In this document: positions 25,489 through 34,148 of the stretch, piece by piece
Layout of the letters: each line of letters opens with the position of its first letter
Numbering within the stretch: the first letter of the stretch is position 1
Assembly (NCBI GenBank): GCA_947176535.1
Contig: CAMWQU010000009.1
Span: 26,538 to 90,537, forward strand
Length of the DNA stretch: 64,000 bases
Reading direction: 5' to 3'
From: an uncultured Prevotellaceae bacterium
Lineage (GTDB): Bacteria; Bacteroidota; Bacteroidia; Bacteroidales; Bacteroidaceae
The notes under the pieces: generated by a model
The model's input: only the letters and a program-made list of their open reading frames with translations
What the model was told of the DNA's origin: nothing
Database searches by the model: none
Made by a program: the position numbers and the translations under genes

Positions 25489-26244
25489 TCAGAAGTCGAA
25501 GAGGTCGCTCATGGTCAGCAGACCGCTGTGCTGCGCCGTGTATTCGGCTGCCAGTACGGCCCCCAGTGCAAAACCGCGACGACTGTGGGCATCGTGTGTG
25601 ATGGTAATCCGGTCAGCCTCCGAATCCCACGTGACGGAGTGAATGCCCGGCACCTCGCCTTGGCGGCGGCTGTCGATGCGCAACCGGTCTTGAGGTACAT
25701 CTGTTGTCCCCTCAACGGCTCCGTCAGGCTGGGTCAGCTCGCCGAACTGCCATCCGTTGAGGCGGTCTACCTCGCCTACCAGTTCTTCCGCCAGTGTGAT
25801 GGCCGTGCCGCTGGGGTGGTCGAGTTTGTGGATGTGGTGGACTTCCTCCATCTGCGGGGTGTAGGAGGGGAAACGGTTCATGATGCGGGCCAGATAGCGA
25901 TTGACGGCACGGAAAACCGTGACGCCGAGGCTGAAGTTTGAGCTCCAGAAAAGCGTCTGTCCCTCCTCCGTACACATCCGTTTTACGTCTTCACCGTGTT
26001 CCTTGAGCCAACCTGTCGAGCCGCTGACTACCTTTACCCTCTGGCGGAAAGCCTTCAGGTAGTTGTCGTAGGCCACGTGCGGAGCCGTGAACTCAATGGC
26101 TACATCGGCACTCCGGAAAGCCTGACTTTCAAAGTCCTGCTGATTGTCAATATCAATGATGCTTACGATTTCGTGTCCGCGGCTGAGGGCGATTTCTTCT
26201 ATCATACGCCCCATCTTGCCGTAACCTATCAATGCAATTTTCAT
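25489..26244 (-). CDS. dapB: 4-hydroxy-tetrahydrodipicolinate reductase
   Basis: A 251-residue NAD(P)H-dependent enzyme of lysine/diaminopimelate synthesis. The N-terminal nucleotide-binding GYGKMGRMIEE, the STGWL segment, the catalytic-site HHIHKLDHPSGTAIT (conserved EXHHXXKXDAPSGTA-type motif) and the C-terminal RRGFALGAVLAAEY are recognisable. The frame is open 45 bp upstream, but a -7 box and the family N-terminus point to the ATG at 26244. It heads the minus-strand operon with lepB 46 bp downstream and is divergent from the DUF2851 gene. Confidence 0.95.
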   Translation of the reverse strand: MKIALIGYGKMGRMIEEIALSRGHEIVSIIDIDNQQDFESQAFRSADVAIEFTAPHVAYDNYLKAFRQRVKVVSGSTGWLKEHGEDVKRMCTEEGQTLFWSSNFSLGVTVFRAVNRYLARIMNRFPSYTPQMEEVHHIHKLDHPSGTAITLAEELVGEVDRLNGWQFGELTQPDGAVEGTTDVPQDRLRIDSRRQGEVPGIHSVTWDSEADRITITHDAHSRRGFALGAVLAAEYTAQHSGLLTMSDLFDF

Positions 26245-26266
26245 AAGTTTAGCATATTTTCGACTG

Positions 26267-26274
26267 CAAAGATA
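26267..26274 (-). promoter_or_regulatory. -7 box of dapB
   Basis: Minus-strand TATCTTTG, 22 bp upstream of the dapB start. It faces away from the DUF2851 -7 box, giving a compact 37-bp divergent promoter region. Confidence 0.6.
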
Positions 26275-26295
26275 GGTAATTCGGAGCAAAAACCG

Positions 26296-26303
26296 TACTT
26301 TTG
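26296..26303 (+). promoter_or_regulatory. -7 box of the DUF2851 gene
   Basis: Plus-strand TACTTTTG, 35 bp upstream of the DUF2851 ATG. No clear -33 TTTG at the usual distance, because that position overlaps the dapB promoter. Confidence 0.55.
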
Positions 26304-26338
26304 TTAGGCATTTTTAAGAATAATGCGCTTTTGACGGC

Positions 26339-27652
26339 ATGGAGAAATTATTACATTACGTATGGAAGCATCGCTTGTTGCCTCTGCGCGCTCTTCAGAC
26401 TACCGACGGACAGGACATTGAGATTCTTGATCCGGGACTGGCCAATCCGAATGCCGGGCCTGACTTTTTCAATGCCAAGGTGCGCATCGGAGAAACTGTC
26501 TGGGCGGGTAATGTGGAGATTCATCTGCGTTCAAGCGACTGGTTCAGGCATGGGCATGAGAATAATGAAAATTATGACAATGTGGTGCTGCATGTGGCCT
26601 CGGTCATCGACTGCGAGGTGACGACAAGCAGCGGAAAGCGGTTGCCGCAACTGCAACTCGATATTCCCGCCGACCTCAGTCTGCGCTACGAAAACTTGCA
26701 ACAGGCGGAGGATTATCCTCGTTGTTATCGCGTCATTCCGGGACTGGACAGCTTCCGGGTGCATTCGTGGATGGACACACTGGCCGTGGAACGCATCGAG
26801 GAAAAAGCCCGCCGGGTGATGGAACGGCTGAAAAAGACCAATGGTAATTGGGAATGGGTGTTGTTCGTGACCTTGGCGCGCAACTTCGGGTTTGGCATCA
26901 ATGGTGATGTGTTCGAGACATGGGCGGAGCGCATTCCCCTTGAGCGCATCGGCAAGCATCGTGACGAGCTGTTTCAGATAGAAGCCATTTTTCTGGGCAT
27001 GGCCGGTCTGCTGGAGGCCGACAGCCTGCCGCCAAATTCGGCGGAGCATGGGGCAGACGATGAGTATTTCCTCCGTCTGCAAAAGGAGTTTGCCTACCAG
27101 TGCCGCCTATTTGGACTGGGAGCTATCATGCCGTATCAGCAATGGAAGGACCTGTGTCTGCGGCCGCAGAACTTTCCCCACATCCGTCTGGCCGAATTGG
27201 CATGGATATACCACAAGGGCAATGTGGCACTGGCCAAGCTGAAAGATGCCGTGATGGAAGAAAAGGCTTTGGAAGCTCTGCGGCGCATACTCGTGGGCGA
27301 AACCTCGGAATATTGGCATACGCACATCATGTTCGGGCAGGCCGTGGAGAAGCGTCAGCTTCATCTCAGTCCGGCTTCGCAGAATCTGCTTATCATCAAT
27401 ACCGTCGTGCCCGTTCTCTATGCTTATGCCATGAGCCACGACAATTATCTCCTGCGCGAGCGGGTGCTGGACTTGCTGCAACTGCTGCCGGCCGAAAACA
27501 ACTACATCCTGCGCCAGTGGAAGGAATGCGGGCTGAAAGTGAATACGGCGGCCGACAGTCAGGCCCTTATCCAACTGAAACAACAATACTGCGACCGGCA
27601 TGACTGCCTCAGATGCAGCTTCGGTTACGAATACTTAAAATCACAACTATGA
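26339..27652 (+). CDS. DUF2851 family protein
   Basis: A 437-residue protein of the DUF2851 family, common in Bacteroidota and of unknown function. The N-terminal MEKLLHYVWKHRLLPL, the GPDFFNAKVRIGETVWAGNVEIHLRSSDW core and the C-terminal Cys-containing DRHDCLRCSFG are typical. The acidic and His residues around NAGPDFFNA and NVEIH, and a DNVVLHV strand, suggest an enzyme, perhaps nuclease-like, but this is only an impression. Its stop overlaps the thioesterase start (ATGA at 27649-27652), which indicates translational coupling, and dprA follows. Confidence 0.88.
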   Translation: MEKLLHYVWKHRLLPLRALQTTDGQDIEILDPGLANPNAGPDFFNAKVRIGETVWAGNVEIHLRSSDWFRHGHENNENYDNVVLHVASVIDCEVTTSSGKRLPQLQLDIPADLSLRYENLQQAEDYPRCYRVIPGLDSFRVHSWMDTLAVERIEEKARRVMERLKKTNGNWEWVLFVTLARNFGFGINGDVFETWAERIPLERIGKHRDELFQIEAIFLGMAGLLEADSLPPNSAEHGADDEYFLRLQKEFAYQCRLFGLGAIMPYQQWKDLCLRPQNFPHIRLAELAWIYHKGNVALAKLKDAVMEEKALEALRRILVGETSEYWHTHIMFGQAVEKRQLHLSPASQNLLIINTVVPVLYAYAMSHDNYLLRERVLDLLQLLPAENNYILRQWKECGLKVNTAADSQALIQLKQQYCDRHDCLRCSFGYEYLKSQL

Positions 27653-28038
27653 CACACGAAATCCGAATGAAGGTGCGCGACTACGAGTGCGACCTACAAG
27701 GCATCGTAAACAATGCCAATTATCAACATTATACCGAACATGCCCGTCACGAGATGCTACTCGACATGGGAGTTTCGTTTGCCGACCTCCATCGACAGGG
27801 GATTGATGTCGTGGTGGCGCGCATAACACTCTCCTACAAGAAGCCCCTCCGCAGTGACGATGAATTTATTGTCCGCACCCGTGGGAAGAAAGAGGGCATC
27901 CGGTATGTCTTCTATCAGGATATTCTCCGCCTGCCCGACGAACAGTTGGCGTGTCGTGCCAAAGTAGATATTGCGGCAGTGGTGAATGGCGTATTGGCTA
28001 CACAATGCCCGATACTGGATAATCTTTTGGTGGATTGA
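27649..28038 (+). CDS. Acyl-CoA thioesterase, 4HBT hotdog family
   Basis: A 129-residue single hotdog domain of the YbgC/4HBT type. The motif YECDLQGIVNNANYQHYTEHAR contains the catalytic Asp region (usually D-x-x-G-x-V-x-N-x-x-Y). The protein probably hydrolyses acyl-CoA thioesters in the cytoplasm; its substrate is not known. Translation starts at the ATG overlapping the DUF2851 stop and ends overlapping or just before the dprA start, so it is embedded in one operon. Confidence 0.88.
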   Translation: MTHEIRMKVRDYECDLQGIVNNANYQHYTEHARHEMLLDMGVSFADLHRQGIDVVVARITLSYKKPLRSDDEFIVRTRGKKEGIRYVFYQDILRLPDEQLACRAKVDIAAVVNGVLATQCPILDNLLVD

Positions 28039-29150
28039 GCGTGGATAAGGAACTGTTGTACACCATCGCGCTGACGTGCATTCTGCCTTATCAGTCGCAG
28101 ATACAGCAGGCTCTGCTGAATGCGGCGGGGTCGGCGACGGCTTTGTTTGAGGCTCGGAATCGGTTGAAAGAGTTGGTGCCCGATGCCGGCGACCGGCTTG
28201 TGAAAGCCGTGGCGCAGATGGAGGCCCATCTTCTCCGTGCTGAGCAGGAAATGGAGTTTGCAGAAAAGAATCGTATTCGCTTGCTCGGTCGGGATGATGT
28301 GCTCTATCCGACCCGATTGCGCGAATGCCCCGATGCCCCGGTTCTGCTTTATTATAAAGGGACGGCCGACCTCAACACCCGTCATATCGTCAGTATGGTG
28401 GGTACACGCAAGAATACGGATTACGGACGGACGTTCTGTCAGCACTTTCTGAATGATTTGTCCCGGTTGTGCCCCGATACGATTGTCATCAGTGGTTTGG
28501 CCTACGGCATTGATGTCTGTGCCCACCGTCAGTCGTTGGCTCACGGCTTGCAGACCGTAGGTGTACTGGCTCACGGCTTGGATCAGATATATCCTCGTAT
28601 GCACCGGCAGACGGCCGTCGATATGCTCGGACAGGGCGGACTTGTCACCGAGTTTATGAGTAACCGTCCGGTCGAGAAAGTAAACTTTGTGAGCCGCAAC
28701 CGTATCGTGGCCGGCATGGCTGACGCTACGATTGTGGTGGAAAGTGCCGAACGGGGCGGAAGTCTGATTACGGCGGGCATTGCCGGTGACTACGGTCGTG
28801 ATGTCTTTGCCGTACCGGGCCGTGTCAGTGACGTCACGTCAGCCGGCTGCAACCGCCTCATACGAGACAACCGCGCCGCATTACTCCAGAGTGCCGAAGA
28901 TTTCGTGGAAATAATGGGATGGGCTACTGCACAGACCGGAGGAAAACCGATTCAGCGTGAACTGTTTCCCGAACTTTCTCCCGATGAAACGGTCGTTTTC
29001 GATGCCCTGAAACATTCTGACGGCAAACAGATAAACCAACTTACCGTGGAGACCAACCTCCCTGTCACCCACCTGTCGAGCCTGCTTTTCGAGATGGAAA
29101 TGCGAGGTATCGTGCGCCGTCTGAGCGGAGGACTGTATAAACTCATTTAA
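28035..29150 (+). CDS. dprA: DNA-processing protein DprA
   Basis: A 371-residue DprA/Smf protein, which binds incoming single-stranded DNA and loads RecA during natural transformation. An N-terminal helical domain is followed by the Rossmann-like DprA domain with MVGTRKNTDYGR, ISGLAYGIDVCAHR, VLAHGLDQIYP, SRNRIVAGMAD and ERGGSLITA, and by a C-terminal winged-helix-like domain (~305-371). The start is TTG 28035 (overlapping the upstream stop) or GTG 28041; the difference is two residues. The comM gene follows after 30 bp. Confidence 0.92.
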   Translation: MSVDKELLYTIALTCILPYQSQIQQALLNAAGSATALFEARNRLKELVPDAGDRLVKAVAQMEAHLLRAEQEMEFAEKNRIRLLGRDDVLYPTRLRECPDAPVLLYYKGTADLNTRHIVSMVGTRKNTDYGRTFCQHFLNDLSRLCPDTIVISGLAYGIDVCAHRQSLAHGLQTVGVLAHGLDQIYPRMHRQTAVDMLGQGGLVTEFMSNRPVEKVNFVSRNRIVAGMADATIVVESAERGGSLITAGIAGDYGRDVFAVPGRVSDVTSAGCNRLIRDNRAALLQSAEDFVEIMGWATAQTGGKPIQRELFPELSPDETVVFDALKHSDGKQINQLTVETNLPVTHLSSLLFEMEMRGIVRRLSGGLYKLI

Positions 29151-29180
29151 CTTATCTTTTTCCCAACATACTATTCACTC

Positions 29181-30731
29181 ATGCTCGTAAAAGTTTGCAC
29201 TGCCGCCGTACAAGGTTTGGATGCCACAACGGTCATTACGGAAGTTAATTCCGGTCGGGGGCTTAGTTTCTCGCTTGTGGGCTTGCCCGATAATGCTGTA
29301 AAGGAAAGTCATGAGCGCATTGTGGCGGCCATACAGAACAGCGGTTACCGCTTCCCGTCAAAAGCTATTATCGTGAACCTCACTCCGGCCGATCTCAAGA
29401 AAGAAGGTTCGTCCTACGACCTCCCCATCGCCATTGGCATACTGGCCACGGAATCGGAAGTCAGTACCGAGCGGTTGAAGACTTATATGATGGTGGGAGA
29501 GTTGAGCCTCGATGGCTCACTTCTGCCCGTTCGCGGCGCGCTCTCCATTGCTATCATGGCCCGTGAGCAAGGTTTCGAGGGGCTCGTTGTTCCTCGGCAG
29601 AACGTCCGTGAGGCAGCCGTAGTCAATCGTTTGAAAGTGTACGGGGCCGAACACATGTCCGAAGTCATCGACCTGCTCAACGGAACCGAGAGGGCCATTT
29701 CCCCGACAGAAGTCGATACACGCGAGGAGTTTTATAGCCGACAAAAAGATTTTGAGTTGGACTTTGCCGATGTGCGGGGACAGGAGTCCGTGAAGCGTGC
29801 CATGGAAGTGGCGGCTGCGGGTGGTCACAATCTCATCATGATAGGCCCGCCGGGTTCGGGAAAGAGCATGATGGCTAAGCGGCTGCCTACGATTCTGCCT
29901 CCTCTTTCGCTGAGAGAGAGTCTGGAGACTACGCAGATACATAGTGTGGCCGGCAAACTGAGCCGCGACACGTCGCTGATAGCTCAGCGACCTTTCCGCT
30001 CCCCTCATCATACCATTTCGCAAGTCGCCCTTGTCGGAGGCGGTGCCAATCCGCAGCCGGGCGAAATCTCGTTGGCTCACAACGGTGTGCTTTTTCTCGA
30101 TGAATTGCCGGAATTTAGCCGTGCCGTGCTCGAAGTGCTCCGTCAGCCGTTGGAAGACCGCGTCATAAACATCTCAAGGGCAAAGTATGCGGTTACTTAT
30201 CCGGCCTCTTTCATGTTTGTGGCTTCCATGAATCCTTGTCCCTGCGGATATTACGGCGACCCTACGCACCATTGTACCTGCACGCCGGGGCGCATACAGC
30301 AATACATGAGTAAAATCAGCGGCCCGCTGCTCGACCGCATCGACATTCAGTGCGAGATACAGCCTCTGCCTTTCAGCGACATATCGAAGGCGCAGCCCGG
30401 AGAACCGTCGGAGGCCATCCGCGAACGTGTCATCCGCGCCCGTCAGATGCAGGAGGAGCGTTTCCGCGAGTATCGTGGCATTTATTGTAACGCGCAGATG
30501 TCGGAGCGCATGATTCAGCAGTATGCCGTACCTTCCGAACGTGGTCTTGCCATGCTCCGTATGGCTATGGAGCGTCTCAGCCTGTCGGCTCGCGCCTACA
30601 ACCGCATCCTCAAAGTCTCCCGTACCATCGCAGACTTGGACGCTTCGGAGAATGTGCAGTCCCATCATATAGCGGAGGCTATCGGTTATAGAAACTTAGA
30701 CCGCGGCGATTGGGCGGAACGTGGAATGTAA
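29181..30731 (+). CDS. comM: ComM/YifB-type AAA+ ATPase (Mg-chelatase-like)
   Basis: A 516-residue AAA+ protein. An N-terminal Lon-protease-like domain (~1-170, with LVGLPDNAVKESHER and DLPIAIGIL) precedes the ATPase domain, with Walker A GPPGSGKSMMAKRL near residue 225, Walker B VLFLDELPEF, and a zinc-like CPCGYYGDPTHHCTCTP segment. The C-terminal part is the Mg-chelatase helical domain. In Vibrio and other competent bacteria ComM is a branch-migration helicase acting in recombination of taken-up DNA. Its position directly after dprA supports the same process here. Confidence 0.92.
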   Translation: MLVKVCTAAVQGLDATTVITEVNSGRGLSFSLVGLPDNAVKESHERIVAAIQNSGYRFPSKAIIVNLTPADLKKEGSSYDLPIAIGILATESEVSTERLKTYMMVGELSLDGSLLPVRGALSIAIMAREQGFEGLVVPRQNVREAAVVNRLKVYGAEHMSEVIDLLNGTERAISPTEVDTREEFYSRQKDFELDFADVRGQESVKRAMEVAAAGGHNLIMIGPPGSGKSMMAKRLPTILPPLSLRESLETTQIHSVAGKLSRDTSLIAQRPFRSPHHTISQVALVGGGANPQPGEISLAHNGVLFLDELPEFSRAVLEVLRQPLEDRVINISRAKYAVTYPASFMFVASMNPCPCGYYGDPTHHCTCTPGRIQQYMSKISGPLLDRIDIQCEIQPLPFSDISKAQPGEPSEAIRERVIRARQMQEERFREYRGIYCNAQMSERMIQQYAVPSERGLAMLRMAMERLSLSARAYNRILKVSRTIADLDASENVQSHHIAEAIGYRNLDRGDWAERGM

Positions 30732-30759
30732 ATAAATCTTAGCATAAAACAAAGAGTAT

Positions 30760-31779
30760 ATGGACGAACAACAGAATATCATCATTTATCGCACCGCGGA
30801 CGGTCGGGCGTCAGTCTCCCTTTTTGCCAAGGATGGCAAGATTTGGCTGAACCAGCAACAGATGGCGGAACTTTTTGCCACCTCGAAGCAGCTTATTAGT
30901 TATCATATCATTAACATACTTAAAGAAAGGGAGTTAAATGAAGAATCAGTTGTCAAAGAATACTTGACAACTGCCGCTGACGGCAAGAACTATAACGTAG
31001 TGTTCTACTCTTTAGAAATGATTATCGCTGTGGGTTATCGTGTCCGTGGATTGCGGGGCACACAGTTCCGGCAGTGGGCAACCGAGCATCTAACCGAATA
31101 TCTGGTAAAGGGGTTCACGATGGACGATGAACGGTTGAAGAATCCGGATGGTCGGCCGGACTACTTCGATGAATTGTTGTTCCGCATTCGCGACATCCGC
31201 ACTTCGGAGAAACGTTTCTATCAGAAAGTACGCGACTTGTTTGCGTTGAGTAGCGACTATGACAAGACTGACAAAGCCACACAGATGTTCTTTGCCGAGA
31301 CGCAAAACAAGTTGCTTTATGCGGTCACTCACCGGACGGCGGCGGAACTGATAGTGGCCCGTGCAGATGCCAATCTGCCCAACATGGGGCTGACCACATG
31401 GAAGGGCAGCATTGTCCGTAAGGGGGATGTCATTGTTGCCAAGAACTACCTGCAGAGCGATGAGATAGACTCTTTGAATCGTCTCGTGGATATCTTCTTA
31501 ACCAGTGCGGAAGAGCGGGTGAAGGGGCGCAGAGACCTGACGCTTGATTACTGGCGCAAGAATGTCGATAACCTGCTGATGTTTCAGGAAAAGGACATCC
31601 TGCAAGGACGCGGTTCCATATCTAACGAGAAAGCCGAAGAAATCGTTCGCAGCGTATATGACACATTCAGTGCCAAGCGCAAGCACCTTGAGGCGCAAAT
31701 GGCCGATGCCGAGGACATTCGGATACTGGAAGATTTGGAAAAGAGCCTCATAGATAGAAGTAGAAAAGGGAACACGTAG
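30760..31779 (+). CDS. RhuM-family protein
   Basis: A 339-residue protein of the RhuM/virulence-associated family. The N-terminal part (IWLNQQQMAELFATSKQLISYHI) looks like a DNA-binding/KilA-like helix-turn-helix region, followed by the conserved block LEMIIAVGYRVRGLRGTQFRQWATEHL and by DYFDELLFRIRDIRTSEKRFYQKVRDLF. RhuM proteins occur on Salmonella SPI-3 and in many mobile and accessory regions; molecular function is unknown, and a toxin-like or nuclease-like role is speculative. It is wedged between comM (28 bp) and the GH20 gene (6 bp). Confidence 0.85.
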   Translation: MDEQQNIIIYRTADGRASVSLFAKDGKIWLNQQQMAELFATSKQLISYHIINILKERELNEESVVKEYLTTAADGKNYNVVFYSLEMIIAVGYRVRGLRGTQFRQWATEHLTEYLVKGFTMDDERLKNPDGRPDYFDELLFRIRDIRTSEKRFYQKVRDLFALSSDYDKTDKATQMFFAETQNKLLYAVTHRTAAELIVARADANLPNMGLTTWKGSIVRKGDVIVAKNYLQSDEIDSLNRLVDIFLTSAEERVKGRRDLTLDYWRKNVDNLLMFQEKDILQGRGSISNEKAEEIVRSVYDTFSAKRKHLEAQMADAEDIRILEDLEKSLIDRSRKGNT

Positions 31780-31785
31780 CAAAAA

Positions 31786-33819
31786 ATGATGTCACCTATT
31801 ATCAACAAATCCCTGAGATGGGTTATTGCCGTTATTGCGGCTGCCGCGATGACACTTTCCGCCACGGCAAAAGTAGAACATATTCTCCCCAAGCCGAAGC
31901 GGGTGGAGCAGGTGTCCGGTATGCGGCCTTTCCGCCTGAAAGGAAGCATCAGCCTGACGGACCCCACGGATTGCGTGGTGCTGAAAGAGTTTTTTATCCG
32001 TTCGGGTTGCCGCTTCTCACCGTCGGGCCGGACGGTGACGGTCGTACTTGTCGATTCTGTCGCAGGTGCTTTCAACCATCCGTTGCCGGAGTTCCCCGAT
32101 GAGGCTTACCGCATAACGGTTACCTCAGAAGCAATAAAGATAGAGGCGGCGACGCCTACGGGAGTAATCCGTGCCACCCGCACGCTGGAGCAGATGGCCG
32201 AGGGCTACGGCACGCGGCCGGGAGAGGCGCGGTTGGAGGCGGTAACCATCACCGACTGGCCGGCCTTCAAGTTGCGCGGATTCATGCACGACACGGGCCG
32301 TTCGTTTGTCTCGGCCGACGAGATTGCGAAAGAAATAGAACTGCTGAGCCGCTTCAAGATAAACACGTTCCACTGGCACCTTACCGAAAATCAGGCGTGG
32401 CGCTTTGCGGTGGATGCTTTCCCCCGGCTGACTGCGGCGGAGAGTATGACCCGCCACCCCGGAAAATATTACACGAAGCAGGACATTCGTCGCGTCGTTG
32501 AGGTGGCGGAGCGATGCGGCGTCATCCTCATTCCGGAGATAGACATGCCGGGCCACAGTGCGGCTTTCGAGCGCGCTTTGGGTTTTGAGATGCAGACGCC
32601 GCAGGGCAAAGAGGTGCTGAAGACGGTGCTTGAGGAGGTGGCGGCGGCTTTCCCCCATTCGCCCTATCTGCACATCGGCGTCGACGAAAAAGCGATTACC
32701 GACAGCACTTTCCTGCGTGAAATGACGGAGAAAGTCCACCGGCTGGGGCGTAAGGCGGTTTGTTGGAACCCGATTCGCGGCGTGAGAATCACCCCGGAGA
32801 CCGGTTTCGACATGACCCAGATGTGGAGTACGGCCGGCAGAAAAGTTGCGGGCATCCCGAACATCGACTGCCGCTACAACTACACGAACCACTTCGATGT
32901 GTTCGCCGACCCGGTGGGCATCTACAAGAGTTCCATATACTATTCGCCCCAGGGGACGGCCGAAATAGCCGGAACCATCTCGTGCCCGTGGAATGACCGA
33001 AAACTGCCCGATGAGAAAGAAATTGTAAATCAGAACAGCATTATTGTCAATGCCATAGCCTCGGCCGAGCGGGCCTGGATGGGAGGCGGCAGGGCCTACA
33101 TCGAGGAGGGCGGAACCACGCTTCCCAATGCGGGCGCGGAATTGGAGGAGTTTGCCGACTTCGAGCGTCGCCTGCTCTTCCACAAAGACCATTCGCTCCG
33201 GGATGAGCCCGTTCCCTATGTCAGGCAGACCCATGTCCGCTGGATGATTACCGACCCCGTCCCCCTTGAGGCCGATTCGGCGTCGGCTTTCCGCTCGCAA
33301 CGTCCCGCAACGGGGGCCGGCATCTACCTGCGCCACACGTGGGGCCCCATCGTCCCGACGTTCTACGGGAAAGACTATTCCGTCGGCCACAAAGCCTATG
33401 CCTACACCTACGTCTACTCCCCCCGCGCTCAGGAGGCCGGCGCGATTATCGAATTTCAGAACTACAGCCGTTCGGAGCCCGACGTGGCACCGGACAACGG
33501 GAAGTGGGATCGGAAGGGTTCGCAGATATGGCTGAACGACACTGAACTGCTGCCTCTGCCCTGGGCCAACGCCGGACGGAGCGTCACGAACGAGACGGAA
33601 CTCGCCAACGAGAACTTCCCGGCCCGCAAGCCGCTGCCCGTGCGGCTCAGGAAGGGCTGGAACAAGGTGATGATAAAGCTCCCTTATGTGGCCACGCCGG
33701 GCATACGGCTCAACAAGTGGCTCTTCACGTTTGTGCTCACCGACCTTTCGGGGCGTCACGCGCTGCCCGACCTCGTTTATTCGCCAACGATGGGCGACCC
33801 GGCCCCGTCGAAACCTTGA
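31786..33819 (+). CDS. Exported GH20 beta-N-acetylhexosaminidase
   Basis: A 677-residue secreted glycosidase that should remove terminal GlcNAc/GalNAc, for example from mucin glycans. The signal peptide ends near LSATAK. A GH20b domain (~30-155) precedes the TIM barrel (~158-480), starting FKLRGFMHDTGRSF, with HWHLTENQAWRF and the catalytic pair Asp300-Glu301 in HIGVDEKA. The usual HxGGDE has Val instead of the second Gly just before the pair. A C-terminal beta domain (~500-677) may bind carbohydrate. Either of two adjacent Met codons may be the start. Confidence 0.88.
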   Translation: MMSPIINKSLRWVIAVIAAAAMTLSATAKVEHILPKPKRVEQVSGMRPFRLKGSISLTDPTDCVVLKEFFIRSGCRFSPSGRTVTVVLVDSVAGAFNHPLPEFPDEAYRITVTSEAIKIEAATPTGVIRATRTLEQMAEGYGTRPGEARLEAVTITDWPAFKLRGFMHDTGRSFVSADEIAKEIELLSRFKINTFHWHLTENQAWRFAVDAFPRLTAAESMTRHPGKYYTKQDIRRVVEVAERCGVILIPEIDMPGHSAAFERALGFEMQTPQGKEVLKTVLEEVAAAFPHSPYLHIGVDEKAITDSTFLREMTEKVHRLGRKAVCWNPIRGVRITPETGFDMTQMWSTAGRKVAGIPNIDCRYNYTNHFDVFADPVGIYKSSIYYSPQGTAEIAGTISCPWNDRKLPDEKEIVNQNSIIVNAIASAERAWMGGGRAYIEEGGTTLPNAGAELEEFADFERRLLFHKDHSLRDEPVPYVRQTHVRWMITDPVPLEADSASAFRSQRPATGAGIYLRHTWGPIVPTFYGKDYSVGHKAYAYTYVYSPRAQEAGAIIEFQNYSRSEPDVAPDNGKWDRKGSQIWLNDTELLPLPWANAGRSVTNETELANENFPARKPLPVRLRKGWNKVMIKLPYVATPGIRLNKWLFTFVLTDLSGRHALPDLVYSPTMGDPAPSKP

Positions 33820-33864
33820 GTCCGTTGGCCCGTCGAATCCGCATATATTACGGTACGCACGCGC

Positions 33865-33960
33865 GCGCATAGGAGGACGGGGCCTTGTCCATAGCGGGAC
33901 GGAGGCTCGTCCATACTATTGTCTGCGTCCCGTCCATAGCGGGACGAACGTCCGTCCTCG
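33865..33960. repeat. 22-bp repeat array, copy D
   Basis: Units start at 33865, 33887, 33909, 33932 and 33954 (spacing 22, 22, 23, 22). Two hold the full core GTCCATAGCGGGAC. The array ends 115 bp before the -33 box of the OmpA-like gene. The 329-bp gap between the GH20 and OmpA-like genes holds only this array and the promoter. Confidence 0.9.
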
Positions 33961-34074
33961 GTACGATACTTTCCCGCAAGGCATCCGCGAGGTGGTTTTT
34001 CCGCACGGGAAGCATTGATTCAGAACGAAAAAAGACGCTTTTATACAGCTACATAGCAAAAGAATGACTAAAAA

Positions 34075-34106
34075 TTTGGTTTGAAAGCAAAGAAAGTGTA
34101 TCTTTG
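34075..34106 (+). promoter_or_regulatory. Promoter of OmpA-like gene 1
   Basis: TTTG (34075-34078), 20-bp spacer, TATCTTTG (34099-34106); the start codon is 42 bp downstream. Confidence 0.82.
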
Positions 34107-34148
34107 CCCGACTGCTAAATAATGTTAAATTTAATAATATCTCATTTT

